Source: Massilia rhizosphaerae (lineage in GTDB: Bacteria; Pseudomonadota; Gammaproteobacteria; Burkholderiales; Burkholderiaceae_D). From it: a stretch of 64,000 bases of DNA. The first letter of the stretch is position 1, and each line of letters starts with the position of its first letter. The stretch lies in NCBI RefSeq assembly GCF_016093545.1, contig NZ_JADKYX010000012.1:1-64000 (forward strand), read 5' to 3'. The notes beneath the pieces were generated by a model. It was not told the origin of the DNA. It saw only the letters and a program-made list of their open reading frames with translations, and made no database searches. A program made the position numbers and the translations under genes. Positions 44,179 to 52,880 of the stretch are shown here, one piece after another.

Positions 44179-44811
44179 ATGCGCAAGCATGTCAAATACG
44201 CCCTCGCAGCGGGCCTGTTGACGGCCTCGGGCTGCAGCAGTGTCGATACCGGCCTGCGCGACACCGTGGTGTTGCACTACCAGCATGTTGCCAACGCCCA
44301 CCGGATCGATTTCACGAACCCCGTCGCGCTACCGAACCACGACGTCATCAATGCCGTGCTGCCGCTGGATTCGCACGGCTTCTGGGCCATATTCGTGCTG
44401 TGCGGCCTGGACGTCACGGGCGCCGACATTCCGAGCTTTTACTACGACGTCGACCGCATGCGCGTCCAGTACGGCGGCCGCAGCTACGGGCCGCTGCGGC
44501 CGTACACGCTGAGGCTGGACGATACGGCCGACGTCAACAGCCGCTTCGACACGCGGACCGTCGCCGACGCGATCGCGGCCGAAATCCAGCGCGGCCCGTC
44601 CAGCCAGTTCTTCCGCCACGGCTATTACGCGCACCTGGATTACCGTTTCGCCATCTACGTGCCGCGTGCGCTGCCCGATTATGCCGGCACTTCGTTAAAC
44701 CTGAGCTACGAAGGCGGCCGGACCTTGGCGCTGAGCAATGATTATCCGCCGGCCGACGTCGCCTCCGCGGGCCCGCGCGGGTCCGGCGTCGCCGCGCACT
44801 GTCTGCCGTGA
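44179..44811 (+). CDS. Hypothetical lipoprotein
   Basis: The 210-residue product has a lipoprotein-like leader (AAGLLTASGC). The mature part carries FWAIFVLCGLDVTGADIPSF, YYDVDRMRVQYGGRSYGPLR and YRFAIYVPRALPDYAGTSLN, which look like a beta-rich domain. I recognise no family. The start is set by AAGGAGG five bases before the ATG at 44179; the earlier TTG frame extension is rejected. Confidence 0.65.
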   Translation: MRKHVKYALAAGLLTASGCSSVDTGLRDTVVLHYQHVANAHRIDFTNPVALPNHDVINAVLPLDSHGFWAIFVLCGLDVTGADIPSFYYDVDRMRVQYGGRSYGPLRPYTLRLDDTADVNSRFDTRTVADAIAAEIQRGPSSQFFRHGYYAHLDYRFAIYVPRALPDYAGTSLNLSYEGGRTLALSNDYPPADVASAGPRGSGVAAHCLP

Positions 44812-44852
44812 CGAGGTTGGCGTAAGCTGGCGTCATCGACACGGAGGCGATC

Positions 44853-45056
44853 ATGAACGCAACGGACACATTGACGGTCGAACAAGCCTACCGGGCCATG
44901 CTGGCCTTCCTCGAACGCGAAGTCGACTTGACGGAGTCCAGCGACCTGGCCGACCTGCTGGCCGGCTACCGGCTGGGCGCGGACGGCCGGACGAGCGACC
45001 CGGCCCTGTGGGACGAGTGGCTGGAAGCCGTCGGCCGGGCCCGTCTCAAAACGTAA
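44853..45056 (+). CDS. Small acidic hypothetical protein
   Basis: The 67-residue, mostly helical protein (TVEQAYRAMLAFLEREVDLT, then DLADLLAGYRLGADGRTSDP and ALWDEWLEAVGRARL) resembles small conserved proteins of unknown function. Its pattern of acidic and Leu residues recalls short immunity-like or adaptor proteins, without a firm link. A GGAGG site stands before the ATG. It converges with the helicase gene, four bases apart. Confidence 0.65.
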   Translation: MNATDTLTVEQAYRAMLAFLEREVDLTESSDLADLLAGYRLGADGRTSDPALWDEWLEAVGRARLKT

Positions 45057-45060
45057 AGAC

Positions 45061-47043
45061 TTACCAGCGTCCCCGTTTCGCCTGCCGCTTGCGCGTGGCC
45101 GCGTTCTGCTGCTGCAGCAGCGCGTCGACGCGCTCCGACGCTTCGCGCGCCAGCGCCTGCGCTTCCTCGATGCTGGGGAAGAATTCCGGCATGCGATAGC
45201 CGAGCCAGGCATACGCCGAATACATGCGGCACGTGTCCTCGACTTCCTGCAAGTTTTGCCAGAACAATTCCTGCGGATGGGGTTGGAGCTTGCAGATCTT
45301 TCGCTTCGCCAGCGACTGCGCCCAATGCGACCACGCGCTTTCCAACGTGGGCACCTTGGTCGAGATCGGGACTAGCGACAGCGTGAATTTTTCCGCCACG
45401 CTCAAGTCCAGCGTATCGAGCCATTCCGCGCGCCCGTTCTGCTCCTCCGTGATGCGCGGATAAAAAAAGCCGTCCGGCACGTCGATGTTGTGCACGAACC
45501 GTTTCAGCAGCTTCACCAGCGACGTCTCTCCCGTCACCGCCGAGATGCGGTGCAATTGCTCCAGCGACGGGGCCACCGCAAAACCGCTGGCCGGCACGGG
45601 CGGGATCTTTTCCTTCATCAGGGAGCGCATGATGTCGTGCGTGTCGTCGTCGTAGCCGGCGACGAAGCCTTCCTCGTGCACGCCGTAGCGGCCGGCGCGG
45701 CCGGCGATCTGCTTGGCGAGCGCGGCCGAGATTTCTTCTTCCTCGACACCGTTGTACTTGACGGCCGTCGTCATGACGATGCGCTGGATCGGCATGTTCA
45801 GCCCCATCGCGAGGGCGTCCGTGCCGACGACGATGTCGGCCTGTCCCTCCCGGAACCGCTCCGCCTGGGCGCGCCGCACTTCCGGGGACAGATTGCCGTA
45901 GACGGTGGCCACCGACAGCCCCATCTCCGTGATCATGTCGCGCCACATCAGCACGTCGCGCCGCGAAAAGGCGATGACGGCGTCGCCCCGCTTCAGGTTC
46001 TTCAGCTTGCGCACGGCGCTCGTCTCCATCGACAGCGGCGCCTTGCGTTTCAGTACGTGCACTTCGAGCGGACACTCCAGGCGCTCGGCCAACGCCTCGA
46101 TCGCGCGCCGCGCTTCCGGTGCGCCGACGAGGTACACGGTCGACGCCGGCGCGCCGCACACGGCGGCCGTCCAGGCGGCGCCGCGGTCGCGGTCGGCCAG
46201 CATCTGGATTTCGTCGATGACGGCCACTTGCACGGGCGTCCTGGTGTCGAGCATCTCGACGGTGCTCGCGACGTGCGTGGCGCCTTCGGCCAGGCGGCGT
46301 TCTTCTCCCGTGACCAGGCTGACTTTCACCGGCTCGCCATCGGCGCGGACGCACCCTTGCAGGCGCTCGTAGTTTTCCAGCGCCAGCAGGCGCAGCGGCG
46401 CGAGGTAGACGCCGCTGTCGGCCTGGGCCAGGTGTTCCATCGCGCGGTGCGTCTTGCCGGAATTGGTCGGGCCCAGCAGGGCGATGAAGCGGCGCGTCAT
46501 CCGGCTGGCCACGTCGAATGACGCCGGATACTCGGCCAGGTTGATGCTTTCCTTGGTGCGGGCGGCGTGGCGTTCTTCCTGCTCGCGCTCGATGGCGTGC
46601 AGCAGGCGCTGGCGGATGCGGTCGAACACGAATTCGGCCGGCTCGGACGTCTCCAGGTCTTCCAGCACGTGCAGGAACAGCATGGGGTCGACGCCGAATT
46701 CGTCGGCCTGGCCGGCGATCTCGCGCACGAATTCCTCGACGGCCTGGTTCAGGTCGTCGACGGCGTCGCGCGTGGCCCGCTCCTCGACGAGCGCGCGGCG
46801 GGCGGTGGCGTCCATCTTGCGCCATTTGCTCGGCTTGGCCAGCACGCCGCGCGCCGGTACGAGGCGGTATTCGACGTGCAGGCCGTCCACGCGCACGGCG
46901 CCGGCGAAGCGCAGGAACACGCGGCCTTCCATGCGGACCAACGCGACGCCGCGCGCAGCCAGGTTCAGGTCCCGTTCGAGGAAAGCGTCGTCGTCCTGGG
47001 TGTCGTCGGAGGAGGGGGTGAGACGGGGGTGGTGTTCGCTCAT
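45061..47043 (-). CDS. Suv3-like RNA helicase (superfamily 2)
   Basis: The 660-residue protein has Walker A FIALLGPTNSGKTHRAMEHL, motif II as VAVIDEIQMLADRDRG (DEIQ instead of DEAD/DEAH), AVIAFSRRDVLMWRDMITEM, and motifs V-VI DIVVGTDALAMGLNMPIQRI, then KQIAGRAGRYG. It ends with the Suv3 C-terminal helical region and a basic tail RKRQAKRGRW. Suv3 unwinds RNA for the degradosome in mitochondria; bacterial members are little studied. About 160 extra residues precede the helicase core. A short REP-like hairpin lies just upstream. Confidence 0.88.
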   Translation of the reverse strand: MSEHHPRLTPSSDDTQDDDAFLERDLNLAARGVALVRMEGRVFLRFAGAVRVDGLHVEYRLVPARGVLAKPSKWRKMDATARRALVEERATRDAVDDLNQAVEEFVREIAGQADEFGVDPMLFLHVLEDLETSEPAEFVFDRIRQRLLHAIEREQEERHAARTKESINLAEYPASFDVASRMTRRFIALLGPTNSGKTHRAMEHLAQADSGVYLAPLRLLALENYERLQGCVRADGEPVKVSLVTGEERRLAEGATHVASTVEMLDTRTPVQVAVIDEIQMLADRDRGAAWTAAVCGAPASTVYLVGAPEARRAIEALAERLECPLEVHVLKRKAPLSMETSAVRKLKNLKRGDAVIAFSRRDVLMWRDMITEMGLSVATVYGNLSPEVRRAQAERFREGQADIVVGTDALAMGLNMPIQRIVMTTAVKYNGVEEEEISAALAKQIAGRAGRYGVHEEGFVAGYDDDTHDIMRSLMKEKIPPVPASGFAVAPSLEQLHRISAVTGETSLVKLLKRFVHNIDVPDGFFYPRITEEQNGRAEWLDTLDLSVAEKFTLSLVPISTKVPTLESAWSHWAQSLAKRKICKLQPHPQELFWQNLQEVEDTCRMYSAYAWLGYRMPEFFPSIEEAQALAREASERVDALLQQQNAATRKRQAKRGRW

Positions 47044-47068
47044 GTTGCCAATATAGCGCGGGCGTGAA

Positions 47069-47090
47069 GGTGGGCGGAGGGCCGCCCACC
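47069..47090. repeat. REP-like hairpin, copy D
   Basis: GGTGGGCGG-AGGG-CCGCCCACC, the exact reverse complement of the stem-loop in copy C. It starts 22 bases after the lipA stop codon (minus strand) and 26 bases before the helicase start. Confidence 0.85.
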
Positions 47091-47111
47091 ATTTGTTCGC
47101 GTTACCGAAAA

Positions 47112-48104
47112 TTACGCGGCCACGCCCGCCTCGTGCGCCTGCTGGTCGGCGTGATACGACGAACGCACCATCGCACCGACGGCCGCGTGCACGAAGCCCA
47201 TCTCGTACGCCTTCTCTTCGAACATTTTAAACGTGTCGGGGTGCACGTAGCGGCGCACCGGCAGGTGCGAGTTCGACGGGGCCAGGTACTGGCCGATGGT
47301 CAGCATGTCGATGTCGTGCGCGCGCATGTCGCGCATCACTTCCAGGATTTCCTCGTCGGTCTCGCCCAGGCCCACCATCAGGCCGGACTTCGTGACGGCG
47401 TTCGGGTACTTGGCCTTGAAGTCGCGCAGCAGCACCAGCGAGTGCTGGTAGTCGGCGCCCGGGCGCGCTTCCTTGTACAGGCGCGGCACGGTTTCCAGGT
47501 TGTGGTTCATCACGTCCGGCAGGCCGTCGGCGAAGATCGCCAGCGCCTTGTCGAGGCGGCCGCGGAAGTCCGGCACGAGCACTTCGATCTTCGTGTTCGG
47601 CGACAGCTCACGCGTCTTCTGGATGCACTCGACGAAGTGGCCGGCACCGCCGTCGCGCAGGTCGTCGCGGTCGACGGAGGTGATCACGACGTAGGACAGG
47701 CGCAGGTCGGCGATGGTCTTGGCGAGATTGGCCGGCTCGTTGACGTCGAGCGGGTCCGGGCGGCCGTGGCCGACGTCGCAGAACGGGCAGCGGCGCGTGC
47801 ACTTGTCGCCCATGATCATGAAGGTCGCGGTGCCCTTGCCGAAGCATTCGCCGATGTTCGGGCAGCTGGCTTCCTCGCACACGGTGACGAGGTTGTTGGC
47901 GCGCAGGATGTCCTTGATCTCGTAGAAGCGCGACGACGGGCTCGCGGCCTTCACGCGGATCCAGTCCGGCTTTTTCAGGCGCTCGTGCTGCTCGAGCGGC
48001 ACGATCTTGATCGGGATGCGCGACGTCTTGCTTGCGCCTTTCTGCTTTTCGCTGGCGTTGTAGGTAGCTGCTGCTGCGGTGCCGTTGTCGATTTCGGAAG
48101 TCAT
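47112..48104 (-). CDS. lipA: Lipoyl synthase
   Basis: LipA is the radical-SAM enzyme that inserts two sulfurs into octanoyl groups on lipoyl domains. The 330-residue protein has the auxiliary cluster motif CEEASCPNIGECF and the radical-SAM motif CTRRCPFCDVGHG, then VVITSVDRDDLRDGGAGHFV and SGLMVGLGETDEEILEVMRD. It lies 25 bases downstream of lipB on the same strand, the usual pairing. Confidence 0.97.
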   Translation of the reverse strand: MTSEIDNGTAAAATYNASEKQKGASKTSRIPIKIVPLEQHERLKKPDWIRVKAASPSSRFYEIKDILRANNLVTVCEEASCPNIGECFGKGTATFMIMGDKCTRRCPFCDVGHGRPDPLDVNEPANLAKTIADLRLSYVVITSVDRDDLRDGGAGHFVECIQKTRELSPNTKIEVLVPDFRGRLDKALAIFADGLPDVMNHNLETVPRLYKEARPGADYQHSLVLLRDFKAKYPNAVTKSGLMVGLGETDEEILEVMRDMRAHDIDMLTIGQYLAPSNSHLPVRRYVHPDTFKMFEEKAYEMGFVHAAVGAMVRSSYHADQQAHEAGVAA

Positions 48105-48129
48105 GTGCGTAATCGCCCGGGTCGGGCTG

Positions 48130-48828
48130 TCAGTTGATCGTTGCGGCCTGCGCGACCGCTGCGTTTGAAGAAGGTGCCGTGGACAGGTGTTCGATCAGCG
48201 CGGCGGCAAGGGCCTGCTGCACGTCGGCCAGCGGCGCGTCGACGCCCATCGTCTTCATGTCCACCGTGGCGAGGCCGGAATAACCGCATGGATTGATCCA
48301 GGTGAACGGGGACAGATCCATCGCCACGTTCAGCGACACGCCGTGGTAGGTGCAGCCGTTGCCGCGCACTTTCAGGCCCAGCGCGGCGATCTTGGCGCCC
48401 TTGCGCGGTCCGCCGGCGATATAGATGCCGGGCGCGCCGTCGACGCGTTCGCCCGCCAGATTATACGCCGCCAGCACGTCGATCACGGCCTGCTCGATCT
48501 TGTGGACGAACTGCCGGGCATACAGTTTGCCGCCCGGCTTGTTGCGGCGCAGGTCCATCAGCAGGTAGATCACGACCTGGCCGGGGCCGTGGTACGTGAC
48601 TTCGCCGCCGCGGTCGGTCTGCACGACGGGGACGTCGTGCTCCAGCGCGGTCAAGAGGTGGCCGCGGTCGGCGCCCAGCCCGAGCGTGAACACGGGCGGA
48701 TGCTCGACGATCCACAATTCGTCGGGCGTGTCGGGCGTGCGCGCATCCGTGAAGGCGTGCATCGCGGCAAAAACGGGTTCGTAGTCGGCGCGGCCAAGCT
48801 CACGGATGACCGGGCGGTTCGCTTGCAT
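48130..48828 (-). CDS. lipB: Octanoyltransferase
   Basis: LipB moves octanoate from acyl carrier protein to lipoyl domains. The 232-residue product has DELWIVEHPPVFTLGLGADR, VQTDRGGEVTYHGPGQVVIY, the catalytic Lys in AKIAALGLKVRGNGCTYHGV with the Cys of that segment, and LSPFTWINPCGYSGLATVDM. Minus-strand TATAAT at 48863-48858, about 30 bases upstream of the ATG, is a plausible -10 box for lipB-lipA. Confidence 0.95.
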   Translation of the reverse strand: MQANRPVIRELGRADYEPVFAAMHAFTDARTPDTPDELWIVEHPPVFTLGLGADRGHLLTALEHDVPVVQTDRGGEVTYHGPGQVVIYLLMDLRRNKPGGKLYARQFVHKIEQAVIDVLAAYNLAGERVDGAPGIYIAGGPRKGAKIAALGLKVRGNGCTYHGVSLNVAMDLSPFTWINPCGYSGLATVDMKTMGVDAPLADVQQALAAALIEHLSTAPSSNAAVAQAATIN

Positions 48829-48857
48829 GGGTAGGATCTTTGAAGGGAATCCCCGTC

Positions 48858-48863
48858 ATTATA
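48858..48863 (-). promoter_or_regulatory. Candidate -10 box of lipB
   Basis: A perfect minus-strand TATAAT about 30 bases upstream of the lipB start. No good -35 at 16-18 bases was found, so the call is tentative. Confidence 0.35.
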
Positions 48864-48897
48864 AGCCAGCCTGATCGCCGACGTCCTGAACCTGGGT

Positions 48898-49164
48898 TTA
48901 CAAAACGATCTTCACCATCGGATGCGACGACAGTTCGCGGTACAGGTTGTCGAGCATTTCGCGGCTGGTGGCGCGCACGATCACGGTCAGGCCCGTGTAG
49001 GCGCCCTGGGACGACGGCCGCACTTCCATCTTGCCGGCATGGAAAGTCGGATCGTGGATGGTGACCACTTCGACGATCGTCGTGGCGAAATCGTCGTGCG
49101 TCGGGCCCATGACCTTGATCGGGAAATCGCTCGGGTATTCGATGAGGGAATCTTTCGGGTCCAT
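48898..49164 (-). CDS. ybeD: DUF493 (YbeD) family protein
   Basis: The 88-residue protein is YbeD-like: SLIEYPSDFPIKVMGPTHDD, VRPSSQGAYTGLTVIVRATS and EMLDNLYRELSSHPMVKIVL. The fold is ACT-like and the function unknown. YbeD genes commonly precede lipB, as here. The start was set at the family's normal MDPKD, with AAAGGAG upstream. A longer frame is antisense to the next gene. Confidence 0.93.
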   Translation of the reverse strand: MDPKDSLIEYPSDFPIKVMGPTHDDFATTIVEVVTIHDPTFHAGKMEVRPSSQGAYTGLTVIVRATSREMLDNLYRELSSHPMVKIVL

Positions 49165-49219
49165 GGCCACTCCTTTTCTAAAACAGCATTGTAGCCAAAC
49201 CGGTCCGATTCCGCCCGGA

Positions 49220-51226
49220 TCAGCGCTCCTTCTGGCCCTTTTCGCGCACGTCGACGCGCTGGTGGTGCTGCTCCGCCCTGGCCGGCGCGGGCGCCGGTGC
49301 CGGTGCCGGTGCGGGAGCCGGTGCGGCGGCGGGTGCCGGACGCGGCGCCATCTGCATGGGCGCCGGTGCCGGTGCCGGACGCGCTGCCATCTGCACGGGC
49401 GGCGGCGCCGGGCGCTCGATCCGGGGCTCCGGCCGTTCGAGCCGCGGCTGCGGACGTTCGACACGCTGGATCGGCTGCGGTGCCGGCATCACCGGCGCCG
49501 CCATTGCCGGCTGCGGCTGCGGCTGGGCCGGCGGCATCCGGTTGCGGCGCCATGCTTCCAGTTGTTCGCGGCGTTCGTCGCGCCGTTCGTCGCGCCGCTC
49601 GTCACGGTCCATCCGGTCGCGGCGCCAGCCGCCGGGCACGTCCGCCGGCGGCACCGTCTGCGGCGGCGGGATCGTCGGGCTGACCGTCGACAGCGGCTGC
49701 GGCGATTGGTGCGGCGCCGGGCTCGTCACGGTGCTCAGGGGCTGGGACGGCAGGTGCGGCGTGGGACTCGTCACCGGCAGACCGCGCGCCGGCGCCGGTT
49801 GCGGCACGAGGCCCGTCACCGGGGCGACGGGCGGCGCCGTCAGCACCTGTCCGGCCGGACGCCGGTCCACGATGATGTGGGGCTCGCCGCGGTCCGTTTC
49901 GATGCGGCGCTCGCGGCCCGGGTCGGCGTGGCGGCCGTCCATGTGGACGATGCCGACGGGGCCGCGGTTCGGACCATTCGGCCGCGGCGGCGCGGCCGGC
50001 GGCGCACCGGCCGGGACGTTGCGCACGAGGACCGGCGGCGCGGTCGTGATCGGCGTGCGCGGGACGTTCACCCGGCCCGACCGGTCGAAGCGGTCCTCCG
50101 GCACGACGGTGAGGCCCTGCGGACGGTAGTTGTGGGGGCGGTGCGGATTGTCGCGCACGTGTTCGTTCAGCCAGCGCAGGTGGTTGTCCGGCGCGTGCCA
50201 GGTCGGGACGTAGCGGTCGTGCGGCGTCAGCGGATACCAGCCGGCCGCGGGCCGCGGATGATGGCGGTCGCGGAACACGACGTTCCAGCCGTCGCCGCCG
50301 ATCCAGCCGACGAGCGCCGGCGCCCACACGAGATGGTCGTGGTGGCGGCCCGGCGCCCACGCCCAGCGGTTGTGCACGTGCACCCAGCGGCCGTAGTGGA
50401 ACGGCGCATAGCCCCACGGCGAATTGTCGACCCAGGTCCAGCCCCACGGATCGACCCAGGTCCAGCTGCCGTCGCGGTACGGTACCCAGGTCGACGCGAC
50501 GGTCGGGATCCACAGCGGGCCGTATTCCGGGTCCTCGCGCCAGCTGCCGTAACGGTCGAGGTCTTCGTAGCCCGTCATCTCGGAAGTCACGTAGCGGGCG
50601 GACGCGGCGTTGTCCTCGTAGCGGTCGCGCCTGAGAGACCACTCGTCGAAGTCGTCGCGCACGGCGGCGAGCGTGCGCACGTCGTCGTCGGCCACTTCCG
50701 CACGCCGGCCGGCGCGCAGCGTCAGCTGGGTATCGGCGTCCTCGACGAGCGCCACGCCGTCGAACACGCTGACGGCCGTGGTGTCGCGCACGCGCTCGGC
50801 GTCCACGCGCACGCGGCCCGGCTGCTGCAGGCGCACGCGCGCCTGCGGGGTCTCGAGTTCGAAGCCGGACAGCACGTCCGGATTGATCACCCGCACGCTG
50901 GCGCTGCCGTAGTCCAGGCGCAGGCGCAGCGCGTCGTCGTCCAGTTGCAGCACTTCCAGCGAGGAATCGCCGTCCAGGCGGATCGACGTGGAGCCGATGC
51001 GCACTTCCGTGCGGCTGCCGGCCGTCGTCGTGATCGTGTTGCCGGACGTGACGGGCCAGTTGACCTGGGCCGCCATCATCTCGGCGCCGACGTCGCTGCC
51101 GATCGTGACCTGGCCCTGGGTCAAGGCCACGCGGCCCACGCGCGCCGGCGGATCGGCCGCCACGGCCAGCGCCGTCAGTGTGGAAAAGGCAAGGAGGACG
51201 GCTGTTTTCGCAACGCGGTTCGGCAT
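49220..51226 (-). CDS. FecR-like/DUF6600 secreted proline-rich protein
   Basis: The 668-residue product has a signal peptide (residues 1-23), a FecR-type beta domain (about 50-165; TTTAGSRTEVRIGSTSIRLD, LRLDYGSASVRVI), then a Trp-rich DUF6600-like region (about 225-345; WVPYRDGSWTWVDPWGWTWV, then DNSPWGYAPFHYGRWVH). It closes with a 300-residue Pro/Arg/Ala tail containing PAPAPAPAPAPA and repeated DERRDERRDERREQ. Homologues are common in soil betaproteobacteria without an assigned role; a cell-surface or matrix protein is a guess. Confidence 0.82.
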   Translation of the reverse strand: MPNRVAKTAVLLAFSTLTALAVAADPPARVGRVALTQGQVTIGSDVGAEMMAAQVNWPVTSGNTITTTAGSRTEVRIGSTSIRLDGDSSLEVLQLDDDALRLRLDYGSASVRVINPDVLSGFELETPQARVRLQQPGRVRVDAERVRDTTAVSVFDGVALVEDADTQLTLRAGRRAEVADDDVRTLAAVRDDFDEWSLRRDRYEDNAASARYVTSEMTGYEDLDRYGSWREDPEYGPLWIPTVASTWVPYRDGSWTWVDPWGWTWVDNSPWGYAPFHYGRWVHVHNRWAWAPGRHHDHLVWAPALVGWIGGDGWNVVFRDRHHPRPAAGWYPLTPHDRYVPTWHAPDNHLRWLNEHVRDNPHRPHNYRPQGLTVVPEDRFDRSGRVNVPRTPITTAPPVLVRNVPAGAPPAAPPRPNGPNRGPVGIVHMDGRHADPGRERRIETDRGEPHIIVDRRPAGQVLTAPPVAPVTGLVPQPAPARGLPVTSPTPHLPSQPLSTVTSPAPHQSPQPLSTVSPTIPPPQTVPPADVPGGWRRDRMDRDERRDERRDERREQLEAWRRNRMPPAQPQPQPAMAAPVMPAPQPIQRVERPQPRLERPEPRIERPAPPPVQMAARPAPAPAPMQMAPRPAPAAAPAPAPAPAPAPAPARAEQHHQRVDVREKGQKER

Positions 51227-51342
51227 GATGTCTCCAGGGGATAGGCTGTTCTTATAATCGATTTGCGTCTACTGCATTACAACGCACGTGCGTGCGAAAC
51301 GGCGAGGCGAATTACAAATGGTTGCGAAATGTATCGGCGAAA

Positions 51343-51978
51343 TCAACTGTGGGCCGGCTTGACGAAGAACAGCAGCGCGCCGACGACGACGAGCACGCCG
51401 CCAAAGAAGCGGTTCTGCGTCCGGACGGCGCGCGGATCGCGGAACCAGCGCTGCATGGACGACGCCAGCAGGGCGTAGCCGTGCATCACGGTGGTGTCGA
51501 TGGTGACCATCGTCGCGCCCAGGATCGCCAGCTGCGGCAGCACGGGCGCGTCCTGCGAGATGAACTGCGGCAGCACGGCGACCATGAAAATGATCCCTTT
51601 CGGGTTCGTCGCATTGGTGAGAAAACCGGTCAACACGCGGCGGCCGAACGTCGGATGCGCGGCCAGTCCCGTCATCGGCACCCCGCTCGCCACGGCTTTC
51701 GAACGCCACTGGCCGACGCCGAGCCAGATCAGGTACAACGCGCCGACGACCTTGACGACGGTGAATGCAACCTCCGACGCGATCAGCAGCGAGCCGACGC
51801 CGGCGCCGGCGATCACCAGCACGAGCACGAGGCCCAGCTGCAGGCCCAGCACGGTGGCGCTGGCCTTCCTGAGGCCGTAGGCGAGGCCGTGCGACATCGA
51901 CAGGATGGCGCCGGAGCCGGGCGAAATGGCGATCAGGGTGCCCGCGACGACGAAGGCGATCCAGGTGGCGAAACTCAT
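51343..51978 (-). CDS. LysE/RhtB-family amino acid exporter
   Basis: The 211-residue membrane protein has the family opening AISPGSGAILSMSHGLAYGLRKA, five to six hydrophobic segments, and GFLTNATNPKGIIFMVAVLP, the conserved NPK motif. Family members export amino acids such as lysine, threonine or homoserine lactone. Specificity cannot be read from the sequence. It stands alone. Confidence 0.9.
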   Translation of the reverse strand: MSFATWIAFVVAGTLIAISPGSGAILSMSHGLAYGLRKASATVLGLQLGLVLVLVIAGAGVGSLLIASEVAFTVVKVVGALYLIWLGVGQWRSKAVASGVPMTGLAAHPTFGRRVLTGFLTNATNPKGIIFMVAVLPQFISQDAPVLPQLAILGATMVTIDTTVMHGYALLASSMQRWFRDPRAVRTQNRFFGGVLVVVGALLFFVKPAHS

Positions 51979-52077
51979 GAGGGAATCGGAACAGGCGGGA
52001 GGGGATGAGAAAGGACGCGGGCATGGCGCACGGCGCCGGCGATTGCCGGACGGCCGCGGCCAGCCGCGGGGTACTGC

Positions 52078-52362
52078 TTACTTCTTCTTCGGGTTGACGG
52101 CGGCCTTCAGGGTCGCACCGGCAGCGAAGCGCGGAGTCTTCGATGCTGCGATCTTGATGACTTCGCCGGTTGCCGGGTTGCGACCCTTGCGGGCAGCGCG
52201 CTTGGTGACCGAGAACGTGCCGAAGCCGGTGATACCCACCGTGTCGCCTTTTTTCAGACGCTCGGTGATGATGTCGATGATGGTGTTCACTGCGTCGTTC
52301 GCAGCGGCGCCCGACATCTCGGTACGCTTCGCAAATTCAGCGATCAGTTCGCCTTTTTTCAT
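52078..52362 (-). CDS. hupB: DNA-binding protein HU
   Basis: The 94-residue nucleoid protein has MKKGELIAEFAKRTEMSGAA, the FGTFSVTKRAARKGRNPATG arm that binds the minor groove, and an Ala/Lys-rich end (AAVNPKKK). The start at 52362 follows GGAGG; upstream codons in frame are not part of the family. Some residues (MSGAAANDAVNTIIDIITE) differ from the common hupB, so it may be one of two HU genes. Confidence 0.95.
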   Translation of the reverse strand: MKKGELIAEFAKRTEMSGAAANDAVNTIIDIITERLKKGDTVGITGFGTFSVTKRAARKGRNPATGEVIKIAASKTPRFAAGATLKAAVNPKKK

Positions 52363-52411
52363 AAATCCTCCGGGTTGAAAGAGCCGGAAGATTAGCATAA
52401 TTAATTGCTCT

Positions 52412-52428
52412 GTGTAATCTTCTTACAC
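52412..52428. promoter_or_regulatory. Inverted repeat upstream of the HU gene (possible operator)
   Basis: GTGTAA-TCTTC-TTACAC, perfect 6-bp arms in an A+T-rich spacer 50 bases upstream of the HU start. It may be a regulator site in the HU promoter; the factor is unknown. Confidence 0.35.
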
Positions 52429-52430
52429 CT

Positions 52431-52458
52431 CATAAACCCTGTATTGGCGGGGTTTATG
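52431..52458. repeat. Perfect 9-bp inverted repeat between the RHH and HU genes
   Basis: CATAAACCC and GGGTTTATG flank a 10-base loop, starting 12 bases after the stop of the minus-strand ribbon-helix-helix gene. It may end that transcript, though the T run lies on the opposite side, so the stem could also protect the mRNA end. Confidence 0.6.
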
Positions 52459-52470
52459 CGATTTTTCCGA

Positions 52471-52680
52471 TTAGGCGGCGGCCGGATTCGCGTCGCCGCT
52501 GGCCAGGCGCAGGCGCAGCGCGGCATTGATCAGCGTCTGGTAACCGGTGCCGGTGCGCTCCGCGCGCGAGCGGAATTCGTCCAGGACCTCGTCGTCGAGG
52601 TAGATGGTGATGCGGGTCTTGCGCTTCGGAGGACGGGCACGGCGGCGCGGAACGGTCGGCAGATCGAGGTTCTGGTTCAT
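52471..52680 (-). CDS. Ribbon-helix-helix DNA-binding protein, BrnA-like (orphan)
   Basis: The 69-residue protein has a basic N-terminus (PRRRARPPKRKTRITIYLDD) and the ribbon-helix-helix core ending DEFRSRAERTGTGYQTLINA, typical of BrnA antitoxins. No BrnT toxin gene or other partner is next to it: the HU gene and a DUF808 gene flank it. It may be a stand-alone repressor or a leftover antitoxin. The start at 52680 has AAGGAG six bases upstream and is preferred to 52686. Confidence 0.8.
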   Translation of the reverse strand: MNQNLDLPTVPRRRARPPKRKTRITIYLDDEVLDEFRSRAERTGTGYQTLINAALRLRLASGDANPAAA

Positions 52681-52880
52681 GGGCATCTCCTTCAGGTCGG
52701 AAAGGCTGCTGCACCGCAGCCAATATTGTCACTATACGTATCGCTTCGCGCCGGCAGCACCGGAAAGCGACGAGATGCAGATTTACGGGTTTGAAACGCA
52801 GAAAACGCGCCTGAACTGTGAACCCGGACACATCGTCCGCTCGGTTAAGATGTGGTCAACTTGATATCGAGGAGCGGTCC

